Of a stretch of 48,326 bases of DNA, positions 34,378 to 42,511 are shown one piece after another; within the stretch, counting starts at the first letter, position 1; each line of letters begins with the position of its first letter. This DNA is from Desulfuromonadales bacterium (GTDB lineage: Bacteria; Desulfobacterota; Desulfuromonadia; Geobacterales; Pseudopelobacteraceae). Below the pieces are notes generated by a model. The model was not told where the DNA came from, searched no databases, and saw nothing but the letters and a program-made list of their open reading frames with translations. The translations under genes and the position numbers were made by a program. Where the stretch lies: the NCBI GenBank assembly GCA_013349325.1, contig DUZX01000027.1, positions 1 through 48,326 of the forward strand, in the 5' to 3' direction.

Positions 34378-34548
34378 CTACGCAATCATCTTTTCTACGA
34401 TCTCATCCCAATTTTGGGAATCGGCGATATAAGGTTTGGCCATGATTATGAATCTTGTGCGCTTTTCCGACGTGCGGAGTTTTTCGAGATCAATCAGTCT
34501 ACAGCAGAGCCAGCGCCTGATCCTGTAATGGATAGAGGTGCTCCTCAT
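34378..34548 (-). other. Small unidentified minus-strand reading frame (56 residues)
   Basis: ATG at the complement of 34546-34548 opens a 56-residue frame ending TAG at 34378-34380; an internal ATG (complement of 34441-34443) gives a 21-residue version, MAKPYIADSQNWDEIVEKMIA without its last residue being beyond doubt. The second half looks protein-like and acidic, the first half Arg-rich and unconvincing. It is probably the tail of a decayed gene that also left the fragment at 34499-34558. Confidence 0.35.
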
Positions 34549-34558
34549 AGAAGGATCG
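34499..34558 (-). pseudogene. Probable N-terminal fragment of an AbiEii-type nucleotidyltransferase
   Basis: In the other minus-strand frame this 20-codon stretch reads RSFYEEHLYPLQDQALALL and then stops. The FYxxxLYPLQDxxLxLL pattern is how I remember the start of one AbiEii/AbiGii-like subfamily, just before its FYLTGGTA core, which is absent here. It is bounded by stops and has no start codon. I read it as a relic; chance similarity is possible with so few residues. Confidence 0.45.
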
Positions 34559-34587
34559 TTATGCTGTACCTGTCTGTCGTACGTGGT

Positions 34588-37281
34588 TTAGGGTGAACAT
34601 AACGTTCGAATTTTCCCCAGGCTCTCTTCCAACACACATTTTTTCTCTTGCACGTCAGCCAGTTTCTGGCGTTCCTTGGCGACAATCCCTGCTGGAGCGC
34701 GATCGACGAAAGCCGGACTCTCCAGCTTTTTAGAGAACATCTCGATCTCTTTGTCAATCTTGCCGATCTCCTTCAACAGACGCTCTTCCTCGGCGGCAAC
34801 GTCCACCATGCCTTTGAGCGGAACGTAGATCTGCACGTCACCAGCCACCTGGATGGAGGCATCTTCCGGCTTTTCTACACCCACGCCGATTGCCAGATCG
34901 GAAACCCGGGCCAGGCTGATAATGGCGTTTTCATTGTGATTCATCAGGCGCTGAGTCGCTTCAGTTCCGCAGGAGAGGATCACCGCGATCTGTTTCGAAG
35001 GTGGAACTTCCATCTCACCCCGGATATTACGGATCCCGCTGATTACCGCCATGACCCGTTCCATATCGGCAGCGTCTTCCGGGAAAGAAAGATTGTCCCG
35101 ATAGAGCGGATATTCAGCCAGCATGATCGATGCTGGTGATTCTCCTTGCTCCTTGCCGCTTGCCCCTTGCCCCTTAGGTAGCGCCCGCCAGATTTCTTCG
35201 GTAATGAACGGCATAAACGGGTGCAGCAGGCGCAGCAGGTTTTCAAGGGTGTACCAGAGAACATACCGGGTGGACAGTTTCCGTTCCGGCGTTCCGTTGT
35301 AGATATCCTGCTTGGAGAGCTCCAGATACCAGTCGCAGAACTCGCTCCAGGTGAACTGGTAGAGTGCCATGGCGCTTTCGTTGTAACGATATCCGGTCAG
35401 GGTTTCATCGACCGTGCGGGCGGTTTCATTCAAGCGATGCAGAATCCATTTGTCCCCCTGACTCAGTGCCATACTGTCGAGTTTGAGCCCGTCCGGATTG
35501 AAGCCTTCCAGGTTCATCAGGGTAAAGCGGGCTGCATTCCAGACTTTGTTACAGAAATTGCGGTAACCGGCGATGCGCTCTTCGGCCAGTTTGATGTCAC
35601 GCCCCTGGGCGGCAAAGGCGGCCAACGTGAAACGGAAGGCGTCGGTGCCGTACTGGTCGATGACCGAGAGTGGATCAATAACGTTGCCTTTTGATTTTGA
35701 CATCTTGTGCCCCTGGGCATCACGCACCAGGGCATGGATGTAGACGTCCGTAAAGGGCACCTCGTCCATGAAATGCAGCCCCATCATCATCATGCGGGCC
35801 ACCCAGAAAAAGAGAATATCAAAGCCGGTGACCAGGCAGGCGGTCGGGTAGAAGGTTTTTAACTCGGCGCTCTGCTCCGGCCACCCCATGGTGGAAAAAG
35901 GCCACAGCGCCGAAGAGAACCAGGTGTCCAGTACGTCGGTTTCCTGGCGGAGCTCGTCACTGCCGCATTTGGAGCATGTTGTCGGGGCCTCCATGGCTAC
36001 GGTAATTTCGCCGCAATGGCCACAGAACCAGGCCGGAATGCGATGTCCCCACCAGATCTGGCGCGAGATGCACCAGTCGCGGATGTTTTCCATCCAGTCG
36101 TAGTAGGTGTTTTCCCACTGTTTGGGCAGAATGCGGGTCTTGCCGCTTTTGACTGCATCCAGCGCCCGCTCGGCCAGTGGAGCAACCTTTACATACCACT
36201 GCAGGGAAAGATACGGTTCCACGACGGTCTTGCAGCGGTAACAGCCACCCACCGACATGGCGTGTTCATCGATTTTATCCAGAAAACCGCCCGTTTCCAG
36301 ATCAGCAACGATCCGTTTACGCGCTTCAAAGCGATCCAGTCCTTCATACTGGTGACCGGCAGCGTTGATAATCCCGGATTCATCCAAAACGTTGATTTTG
36401 TCAAGTCCATGCCGCAGACCGACTTCAAAGTCGTTGAAGTCGTGGGCCGGAGTGATCTTGACGATGCCGGTGCCGAAATCGCGCTCGACGTATTCGTCGG
36501 CCACAACCGGAATTTCACGGTTCACCAGCGGCAACAGAACCTTGGCACCAATCAGCGACTGGTAGCGCTCATCTTCGGGATGCACCGCAACGGCGGTATC
36601 GCCCAGCATGGTTTCCGGTCGTGTGGTCGCCACGGTCACAAAACGCCCCGGTTGGCCGACGACCGGATAGCGGATGTGCCAGAGGTGTCCCTTGTGATCT
36701 TCATGCTCGACTTCTATATCCGAGAGAGCTGTATGGCAGCGCGGGCACCAGTTGATCAGGCGGTTGTCGCGGTAGATAAGGCCATCTTCATAAAGCCTGA
36801 CGAAGACGGTGCGCACGGCTTTGGAAAGCCCTTCGTCCATGGTGAAACGCTCGCGCTCCCAGTCACAGGAGGCGCCCAGTCGCTTGAGCTGTCCTATAAT
36901 CTGGCCGCCGGACTCGGCCTTCCACTTCCAGACCCGTTCGATAAAGGCGTCACGTCCCAGATCATGACGATCTTTCCCTTCAGCGGCCAGTTGGCGCTCG
37001 ACAACGTTCTGGGTGGCGATGCCGGCATGGTCGGTGCCCGGCATCCAGAGCACGTTATAGCCCTGCATCCGTTTCCAGCGGCAGAGGATATCCTGCAATG
37101 TGTTGTTGAGGGCGTGCCCCATATGCAAGGCGCCGGTTACATTGGGTGGGGGGATTACGATCGAATACGGTTTTTTGTCCGATGTAGCAGCGGCGTGGAA
37201 GTAGCCTTGTTGTTCCCATTCGGCGTACCATCGTTTTTCAACATCATGGGGTTCATACCCCTTGGCGAGTTCTTTAGTCAT
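34588..37281 (-). CDS. valS: Valyl-tRNA synthetase
   Basis: The 897-residue class I synthetase charges tRNA-Val. It has IPPPNVTGALHMGHAL (HIGH motif as HMGH), a large editing domain with TTRPETMLGDTAVAVHP and GTGIVKITPAHDFNDFEVG, WVARMMMMGLHF, and KMSKSKGNVIDPL (KMSKS). The C-terminal anticodon domain is followed by a coiled coil (AAEEERLLKEIGKIDKEIE) typical of ValRS. ATG at the complement of 37279-37281 is preferred, with AAGGTG upstream; a TTG at 37302 is unlikely. A low-complexity KGQGASGKEQGE insert, encoded by heptamer repeats, lies between the anticodon domain helices. Confidence 0.96.
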   Translation of the reverse strand: MTKELAKGYEPHDVEKRWYAEWEQQGYFHAAATSDKKPYSIVIPPPNVTGALHMGHALNNTLQDILCRWKRMQGYNVLWMPGTDHAGIATQNVVERQLAAEGKDRHDLGRDAFIERVWKWKAESGGQIIGQLKRLGASCDWERERFTMDEGLSKAVRTVFVRLYEDGLIYRDNRLINWCPRCHTALSDIEVEHEDHKGHLWHIRYPVVGQPGRFVTVATTRPETMLGDTAVAVHPEDERYQSLIGAKVLLPLVNREIPVVADEYVERDFGTGIVKITPAHDFNDFEVGLRHGLDKINVLDESGIINAAGHQYEGLDRFEARKRIVADLETGGFLDKIDEHAMSVGGCYRCKTVVEPYLSLQWYVKVAPLAERALDAVKSGKTRILPKQWENTYYDWMENIRDWCISRQIWWGHRIPAWFCGHCGEITVAMEAPTTCSKCGSDELRQETDVLDTWFSSALWPFSTMGWPEQSAELKTFYPTACLVTGFDILFFWVARMMMMGLHFMDEVPFTDVYIHALVRDAQGHKMSKSKGNVIDPLSVIDQYGTDAFRFTLAAFAAQGRDIKLAEERIAGYRNFCNKVWNAARFTLMNLEGFNPDGLKLDSMALSQGDKWILHRLNETARTVDETLTGYRYNESAMALYQFTWSEFCDWYLELSKQDIYNGTPERKLSTRYVLWYTLENLLRLLHPFMPFITEEIWRALPKGQGASGKEQGESPASIMLAEYPLYRDNLSFPEDAADMERVMAVISGIRNIRGEMEVPPSKQIAVILSCGTEATQRLMNHNENAIISLARVSDLAIGVGVEKPEDASIQVAGDVQIYVPLKGMVDVAAEEERLLKEIGKIDKEIEMFSKKLESPAFVDRAPAGIVAKERQKLADVQEKKCVLEESLGKIRTLCSP
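35141..35175 (-). repeat. Five heptanucleotide repeats inside valS
   Basis: On the plus strand the units are TCTCCTT, GCTCCTT, GCCGCTT, GCCCCTT and GCCCCTT. On the coding strand they read as AAGGGGC-type heptads and encode the Gly/Gln/Lys-rich insert of ValS. The total of 35 bases is tolerated in frame with flanking bases. Confidence 0.85.
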
Positions 37282-37363
37282 GTTTGTCGTGACACCTTTC
37301 AAATGTTCGTTGTGTGATTAGTAGTGCTCAAATTATTCGGATAAATCGCCGTAGTTGTGCTCT

Positions 37364-37741
37364 TCACGCTTTAAAAATTTTCAGCTGTAGATCTTTCACC
37401 GGTCTGAAATGTTTGGCATTACCGCTTACGAGTGGCAATCCATTTTCGGTTGCCGTTGCAGCGATAATCGCATCACCGGCTCTCATGCCGGATGACAAAC
37501 CATATTCTTCAACATAGACAAGTGCGCGATGGCCGATGTTTTCTGTGAGTGGTAAAACGGTGAAGCCGAATTGGGAGATAAAACGTTTGACTGATCGGTG
37601 CTGCTGTTTGTCATGAGCACACTGAAGCAACTCCATATAGGTTTGCACGGAGAGGTAACGCTCTCTCGTGCTGTCAATCAACGTGGCAGCCTTGTGGTTA
37701 GCCCGTTGAACCCAGATAAAAATGTCAGTATCAAAGATCAT
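37364..37741 (-). CDS. vapC: PIN-domain toxin VapC
   Basis: The 125-residue protein starts MIFDTDIFIWVQR, with the first PIN Asp in FDTD. Glu in TYMELLQCAH and the later Asp pair region GDAIIAATATENGLPLVSGN complete the acidic RNase site. It probably cleaves RNA (often tRNA) when free of VapB. The start at the complement of 37739-37741 is chosen because it matches the family opening; an upstream ATG would add ten unrelated residues. It overlaps vapB by 11 bases. Confidence 0.9.
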   Translation of the reverse strand: MIFDTDIFIWVQRANHKAATLIDSTRERYLSVQTYMELLQCAHDKQQHRSVKRFISQFGFTVLPLTENIGHRALVYVEEYGLSSGMRAGDAIIAATATENGLPLVSGNAKHFRPVKDLQLKIFKA

Positions 37742-37967
37742 GGCGTCCACCGCGCAGCCGTTCCATGACATTTTCTACGGATTCCGTGTCAGCGGCGTGC
37801 ATTCCGAAAAAATCATGCTCACATACCCGCACGGATGAGAATGTTTCCAGCGGGATGATCGTCGCCTTCGGTTTGCCATGATAGAGGATGGTTACCTGCT
37901 CCTGATGATCGAGTGCGTTAAGGATGTCGCTGGTCTTGTAGCGAAGATCAAGTACAGACGCATTCAT
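37731..37967 (-). CDS. vapB: VapB/Phd-type antitoxin
   Basis: The 78-residue protein has a Phd/YefM-like N-terminus (MNASVLDLRYKTSDILNAL, VTILYHGKPKATIIPLE) that would bind the operator, and a C-terminal tail (ENVMERLRGGRHDL) that would mask VapC. It begins behind an ACGAGG ribosome site and a near-perfect promoter at 38004-38032, and its stop lies inside vapC. Expected role: repressor and neutraliser of VapC. Confidence 0.88.
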   Translation of the reverse strand: MNASVLDLRYKTSDILNALDHQEQVTILYHGKPKATIIPLETFSSVRVCEHDFFGMHAADTESVENVMERLRGGRHDL

Positions 37968-38003
37968 AAAAAAACCTCGTAAAATGTCTTTTCAAAGGTG
38001 GAC

Positions 38004-38032
38004 ATATTATGTGCATGGCAGAATTCTGTCAA
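38004..38032 (-). promoter_or_regulatory. Consensus sigma-70 promoter of vapBC
   Basis: On the minus strand TTGACA (38027-38032) is separated by exactly 17 bases from TAATAT (38004-38009), a near-perfect match to the consensus. The promoter lies 37 bases upstream of the vapB ATG. Such a strong promoter for a TA operon implies tight autorepression. Confidence 0.85.
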
Positions 38033-38047
38033 TCAGGAATCAGGTCG

Positions 38048-38839
38048 CTACCTGAAAATTTCCGCTAAGAAAAGCTTCATCGTCTCCCACGAACGCATAT
38101 CAGCTTTTTCATTGTATGCTGCGCCTTTACTGTTATCCGTACCGGCAGCTCTATTGGTAAAGCTGTGCACGGCGTTCCCGTAGCTCACCAACTGCCAGTC
38201 AACACCGGCCGTGCGCATTTCGCTCTGGAAAGCCGCGACTTCATCCGCTTTTACAAACGGGTCGTCAGCGCCGTGCAGGACAAGAACCTTGCCCCGGACA
38301 TTCTTTGCATCCTGCGGGGTCGGTGTTGACAGGCCACCATGGAAGCTGACAAAACCTTTGATATCGGCTCCGCTACGGGCCAGTTCCAGAACGGTGGTAC
38401 CACCAAAACAGTAGCCGATGGCGGAGATTCGCTGCGGATCGACCAGCTTTTGAGCTTTCAGCGTTTCCAGTCCTGCCGCGACTCTTGTACGCATCAGCGG
38501 TCGGTCACTTTTGTATACACCGGCGGTCTTAGCTGCATCAGCTGAAGTCGCCGGACGGATCCCTTTGCCGTAGATATCTGCTGCAAAAGCAACATACCCA
38601 AGTTTTGCCAGCATCTCAGCGCGTTGTCTGATGTGGTCATTGATACCGGTCCATTCATGAATAATCAGAATTCCCGGACGTAGCGTTATTTTGGATATAT
38701 TGGCACTGTCATACGCCAAATATCCTTCCAGAACAGTTTCTCCCAGTTTGTATTCGATTGTTCTGGTGATAAGTGCTGCCTGTGAATTAAGTGTTGTCAT
38801 AATCAGAAGTGTCAGAACGGTAAGTGCTAATCTTAGCAT
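38048..38839 (-). CDS. Exported dienelactone hydrolase family protein
   Basis: The 263-residue alpha/beta hydrolase has a signal peptide (MLRLALTVLTLLIMTTLNSQA), then GILIIHEWTGINDHIRQRAEML. The nucleophile elbow GYCFGG has Cys in place of Ser, as in dienelactone hydrolases; the Asp in LHGADDPFV and the His in GNAVHSF complete the triad. ATG at the complement of 38837-38839 follows AAAGGAG; an earlier start would put 12 charged residues before the signal peptide. It probably acts in the periplasm on an ester or lactone, substrate unknown. Confidence 0.85.
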   Translation of the reverse strand: MLRLALTVLTLLIMTTLNSQAALITRTIEYKLGETVLEGYLAYDSANISKITLRPGILIIHEWTGINDHIRQRAEMLAKLGYVAFAADIYGKGIRPATSADAAKTAGVYKSDRPLMRTRVAAGLETLKAQKLVDPQRISAIGYCFGGTTVLELARSGADIKGFVSFHGGLSTPTPQDAKNVRGKVLVLHGADDPFVKADEVAAFQSEMRTAGVDWQLVSYGNAVHSFTNRAAGTDNSKGAAYNEKADMRSWETMKLFLAEIFR

Positions 38840-38939
38840 GGCGTATCTCCTTTCATAATTAATCTCGTCCAACAAAAATTGCTGCTATTTAAGACTCTTA
38901 TAGTCCTGTTTGTGCGTTTGGTCAAGTTGTACGATAATC

Positions 38940-38999
38940 TATCGGAAAATTTTACAATTATTAAAAAATAAGTGGGGTGTGCTGTCGGAAAACTTTACA
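38940..38999 (+). promoter_or_regulatory. Tandem upstream motif TrTCGGAAAAyTTTACA (two copies)
   Basis: TATCGGAAAATTTTACA (38940-38956) and TGTCGGAAAACTTTACA (38983-38999) are direct repeats of 17 bp with start-to-start spacing of 43 bp, about four helical turns. They lie 77 bases or more upstream of the -24 element, where enhancer-binding proteins for sigma-54 normally bind. I propose they are activator sites for the PEP-CTERM gene; PrsR-type regulators control such genes in some genomes. Confidence 0.6.
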
Positions 39000-39074
39000 C
39001 TTAAAGGTTGTATGCGATAAACATTGATTAGATAAATATCTAAAAAATAAGATATACTCGGCGGATATGCAAAT

Positions 39075-39090
39075 TGGCACACTCATTGTA
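39075..39090 (+). promoter_or_regulatory. Sigma-54-like -24/-12 promoter
   Basis: TGGCAC (39075-39080), five bases, TTGTA (39086-39090). The GG and the GT are 10 bases apart as required; the canonical -12 GC is GT here. Expected start of transcription is near 39101, about 30 bases before the ATG of the PEP-CTERM gene. Confidence 0.55.
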
Positions 39091-39130
39091 TAGGATATAC
39101 CTGTTAATTACGAGTCACAAAGGGGTGTGT

Positions 39131-39967
39131 ATGAAAACGGTTACTTCGCTTGTTGCAGCATTACTGCTTGTTGTCAGTATGTCAGCTGTTTCGTATGCGT
39201 GTGGAAGTGGCGAAAATTGTTCAGATGGTAGCAGCCACAACCTTAGCGACAAAATATTCTTCTATAATGACCATGTCACAGATGCTAACGGTTCTCCAAC
39301 GCCGATTGGCGCATTAAATACGGGGTATGTGGACGGTGTGTATGACAAGGGGTATGGTGGAATGAATGCCAATGTACTTGAAAGTCCTACTGATTACGTA
39401 AAATGGATCCATAATTTTAATTTTTCACCAAGTGTTCAGAATCCTGGTGGAATTTTAAATGCATCTCTGAGCATCTCTCTGGTTAATTATGCACTCAGTG
39501 GTAAAGATGAGCATGGAAATGAGTATGGTGATCGCGATCATGAGGAGGATCAAGATCACAAAGATGAGTACGTGGATGGCAAGTTGAAAGAGCGAAACAA
39601 AAAACAGGTAAGTGATGGAAACGGAGGAACAAAGGATGACCGAAGAGAACACTCTATTGATTTAGGATGTTTGTACACAAACAACACTCTAGCGACAAAT
39701 GCCTTAATAAGGTTGGAAGGAAATAGCGCGTGGTTCAATATTCCCTCTATAAATGGAGATAGCGATTTTGAAGTAGTTTTAACTAAGTTATATGATGGCA
39801 TTTTTGCTGTTGAGATAAAATCCACAATGAGTGATTTTATTCTTGAATGGTCAAAACTTGATATTGAATACTGTTCTGCTGCTCCAGTTCCCGAGCCTTC
39901 TACGTTCATCCTGCTTGGCGCCGGTCTTATTGGTGCTGGCCTTATTCGCAGAAGAAGCAGTAAATAG
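39131..39967 (+). CDS. PEP-CTERM sorting domain protein
   Basis: The 278-residue protein has a signal peptide (MKTVTSLVAALLLVVSMSAVSYA) and a C-terminal PEP-CTERM tail: VPEPST, a hydrophobic stretch FILLGAGLIGAGLI and the basic end RRRSSK. This tail is cut by an exosortase and goes with exopolysaccharide production. The middle is a beta-rich domain interrupted at about 135-180 by a very charged Asp/Glu/Lys/Arg/His run. ATG 39131 follows AAAGGGG; the earlier TTG start would add 19 residues before the signal. Function unknown; probably a surface or matrix protein. No exosortase gene is in the window. Confidence 0.9.
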   Translation: MKTVTSLVAALLLVVSMSAVSYACGSGENCSDGSSHNLSDKIFFYNDHVTDANGSPTPIGALNTGYVDGVYDKGYGGMNANVLESPTDYVKWIHNFNFSPSVQNPGGILNASLSISLVNYALSGKDEHGNEYGDRDHEEDQDHKDEYVDGKLKERNKKQVSDGNGGTKDDRREHSIDLGCLYTNNTLATNALIRLEGNSAWFNIPSINGDSDFEVVLTKLYDGIFAVEIKSTMSDFILEWSKLDIEYCSAAPVPEPSTFILLGAGLIGAGLIRRRSSK

Positions 39968-39991
39968 ATCGTAATCATAAACGCTTGTATT

Positions 39992-40028
39992 AAAGAGGGG
40001 CATCCACACAGGGTGCCCCTCTTTTTTT
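39992..40028 (+). terminator. Rho-independent terminator
   Basis: AAAGAGGGGCA (39992-40002) pairs with TGCCCCTCTTT (40014-40024) around an 11-base loop, followed by a T run to 40028. It ends the PEP-CTERM transcript. Confidence 0.92.
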
Positions 40029-40113
40029 GCTCGGATATGAATCGCTGTCGGAATTCTTTGCACTTCTTGTTGTGCGATGAAGATAAAGATAGTCGATTAA
40101 GGTGTTCTTTGTC

Positions 40114-40142
40114 TTGACGGGTGCTAACATGTGTACTATTCT
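40114..40142 (+). promoter_or_regulatory. Putative sigma-70 promoter of the phosphohexomutase gene
   Basis: TTGACG (40114-40119), 17 bases, TATTCT (40137-40142), placed 41 bases before the ATG at 40184. Confidence 0.5.
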
Positions 40143-40183
40143 AACACGACTAAAGCTGTCCTGTTACGTCCGGGAGGGATGAA

Positions 40184-41602
40184 ATGACACAAATAGCCTT
40201 TGGAACATCCGGCTGGCGCGGTATTCTGTGTGACGATTTTACGTTTGACAATGTAAAAACTGTTGTTCAGGCGATTGCTGATAACATCAATGCTGCTGGT
40301 GAGCAGCACAAAGGTGTTGTCATCGGTCGCGATACCCGTTTTTTGGGGCAGCGTTTTACTGAAATAGCGGCCGGAGTGCTGGCCGGGGCCGGGATCAAAG
40401 CGTATCTCTGCCAACGCGAAGTGCCGACGCCGGTACTTTCATTTGAGATCCTGCAGCGTGGCGCCGCTGGCGGCATTAATTTTACGGCCAGCCATAACCC
40501 TCCTGAATACAACGGTGTCAAGTTCTCTCCATCATGGGGCGGACCGGCATTGCCGGAAACCACAGCTGATATTGAACGCAGAGCTAACAAGATGCTGGGG
40601 CAGGCCTGCTACGCGGAGCTCGGTCCTGTCGCTGCACACCAGCAGGGTTTGCTGGAGTTAATTGATCCTCGTGAAAAGTATCTGTGTGCTCTGGAACAAA
40701 AGATCGATTTCGATTGTATTGCCAAATTGGGCCACGTAGCACTTAATCCACTTTATGGAACTGCACGAGGTTATCTGGATGAACCGCTACGCCAACGCGG
40801 CATTCCCTACACTGTCATTAATGATCATCTCGATCCCTACTTCGGCGGTCAGCCGCCCGAGCCGTCAGAAGCGCATATCCCGGACTTTATCGCACTGGTT
40901 AAAAATGATCCGTCTATTCGGCTCGGCCTGGCGACTGATGGCGATGCCGATCGTTTTGGAATCATCGACGCCGATGGTAGTTATATCGAACCGAACTATA
41001 TTATTGCGCTCTTGCTGGATTATCTGATCCGCATCCGCAAGCTGGAAGGGGGCGTGGCGCGCAGCGTTGCCACTTCGCACCTTATTGATGCCGTGGCGAA
41101 GAAGCATGGTGTGCCGGTCTATGAAACTCCGGTCGGTTTCAAATATATCGGTGAGCTGATCAGTCAGGATAAACTGGTTATTGGCGGCGAAGAGAGCGCC
41201 GGTTTGACGATCATGGGGCATGTTCCGGAGAAGGACGGTATTTTGGCCTGTTTTCTGGTGGCCGAGATGGTGGCCCGTGAAGGTAAAACGGTTCGTGAAC
41301 TTTTGGAACGGCTTTACGGCGAGGTCGGCCGCTTTGTTACACGACGCGACAACCTCAAACTGTCACCTGAGTTGGAAATAGCATACAAAAGTAAGGTGAC
41401 TGACCTTCCCGCCACTGTAGCCGGGACAAAAGTCAAAGATGTTATCAGGATCGATGGCACCAAACTGGTGCTGGATGACGGCAGTTGGCTGTTGTTCCGT
41501 AAATCGGGCACCGAACCGGTGGTGCGTCTCTACGGTGAGGCGTCGTCGGATGGACGACTGGCAGAGGTTATGGCAGCTGGCCGTCAGTTTATTTTAGGTT
41601 AA
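40184..41602 (+). CDS. Phosphoglucomutase/phosphomannomutase family protein
   Basis: The 472-residue alpha-D-phosphohexomutase has all four family motifs: FTASHNPPEYNG with the phosphoserine, LATDGDADRFGIID binding Mg, GGEESAGLTIMGH for sugar recognition, and RKSGTEPVVRLYGEA binding phosphate. It interconverts hexose 1- and 6-phosphates and would feed glycogen or surface-sugar synthesis. Length is normal. ATG 40184 follows GGGAGG. It stands alone behind its own promoter. Glucose versus mannose preference cannot be read with confidence. Confidence 0.9.
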   Translation: MTQIAFGTSGWRGILCDDFTFDNVKTVVQAIADNINAAGEQHKGVVIGRDTRFLGQRFTEIAAGVLAGAGIKAYLCQREVPTPVLSFEILQRGAAGGINFTASHNPPEYNGVKFSPSWGGPALPETTADIERRANKMLGQACYAELGPVAAHQQGLLELIDPREKYLCALEQKIDFDCIAKLGHVALNPLYGTARGYLDEPLRQRGIPYTVINDHLDPYFGGQPPEPSEAHIPDFIALVKNDPSIRLGLATDGDADRFGIIDADGSYIEPNYIIALLLDYLIRIRKLEGGVARSVATSHLIDAVAKKHGVPVYETPVGFKYIGELISQDKLVIGGEESAGLTIMGHVPEKDGILACFLVAEMVAREGKTVRELLERLYGEVGRFVTRRDNLKLSPELEIAYKSKVTDLPATVAGTKVKDVIRIDGTKLVLDDGSWLLFRKSGTEPVVRLYGEASSDGRLAEVMAAGRQFILG

Positions 41603-41638
41603 ATTGACTTATATACCAACAAATCAAGGAGATACACA

Positions 41639-42511
41639 ATGTGGGATTATACACCAATAGTTAAAGATCATTTTTTAAACCCTCGCAACGTCGGAGATAT
41701 TCCTGATGCCGATGCGGTCGGAGAAGTCGGCAGTCTGGCCTGCGGTGATGCGCTTAAGCTATATCTCAAGCTTGATGACAATAAGGACAAGATCGTTGAC
41801 GCCAAATTTCAAACCTTCGGCTGCGCCAGTGCAATTGCCTCTTCCTCGGCGTTGACTGAAATGGTTAAAGGGAAAACACTCGACGAAGCCTTGGCCGTCA
41901 GCAATCAGGATATAGCCGATTTTCTGGGTGGTCTGCCGGAAGAAAAGATGCACTGCTCTGTTATGGGGCAGGAAGCGCTGGAGGTAGCCATTTTCAAATA
42001 TCGCGGTATTGAGATGCCGGCGCACGATAGTGAACATGATCATGGGTCGGCCTATCCGGATTATGAAGGTGAAATCGTCTGCAAATGTTTTGGGATCACG
42101 GATGCGTTTCTTAAGAAAGTCATCGAGACAAACAGTCTGACCACTGCCGAGCAGGTAACCAACTTTACCAAAGCGGGTGGGGCCTGCGGTGGCTGCATTC
42201 CCAAGATAAAAGAGCTGATTGCACAGGTGCTGGGAGAGGCGACAGCCAAGCCGCGCGTACGTCCGGAAAAATTATCCAATATGAAAAAGATGCAGCTGAT
42301 TCAGGAAGTTCTGGAACGCGATATCCGTCCACTATTATGGGCCGATGGTGGAGATCTGGAACTGATCGATATCGATGGTTCCAAAGTAAAAGTGGCCTTC
42401 CGCAAAGCCTGCGCCGGGTGCGCCTCGTCCGGTAACACAGCCCGCATGGTTGAAGCAAAATTGCGTGATCTGGTGGCCGAGGATATTGTGGTAGAGGAGG
42501 TCTCACAATGA
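41639..42511 (+). CDS. nifU: NifU-type Fe-S scaffold
   Basis: The 290-residue protein has three parts. An IscU-like domain is at about 1-125 (SLACGDALKL, FQTFGCASAIASSSALTEM, MHCSVMG, the three scaffold cysteines). A central 2Fe-2S domain is at about 140-190 (CKCFG ... GGACGGCIP). A C-terminal Nfu domain has the CAGCASS pair. This is the full NifU plan. No other nif genes are seen, so with nifS it probably serves as the cell's general Fe-S assembly system, as in epsilon- and deltaproteobacteria. ATG 41639 follows AAGGAG. It overlaps nifS (ATGA). Confidence 0.95.
   Translation: MWDYTPIVKDHFLNPRNVGDIPDADAVGEVGSLACGDALKLYLKLDDNKDKIVDAKFQTFGCASAIASSSALTEMVKGKTLDEALAVSNQDIADFLGGLPEEKMHCSVMGQEALEVAIFKYRGIEMPAHDSEHDHGSAYPDYEGEIVCKCFGITDAFLKKVIETNSLTTAEQVTNFTKAGGACGGCIPKIKELIAQVLGEATAKPRVRPEKLSNMKKMQLIQEVLERDIRPLLWADGGDLELIDIDGSKVKVAFRKACAGCASSGNTARMVEAKLRDLVAEDIVVEEVSQ

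Noticed and set aside
36016-37317. 433-residue plus-strand reading frame
   Set aside because: It lies fully antisense to valS, which has all expected synthetase motifs; its translation has no recognisable domain.
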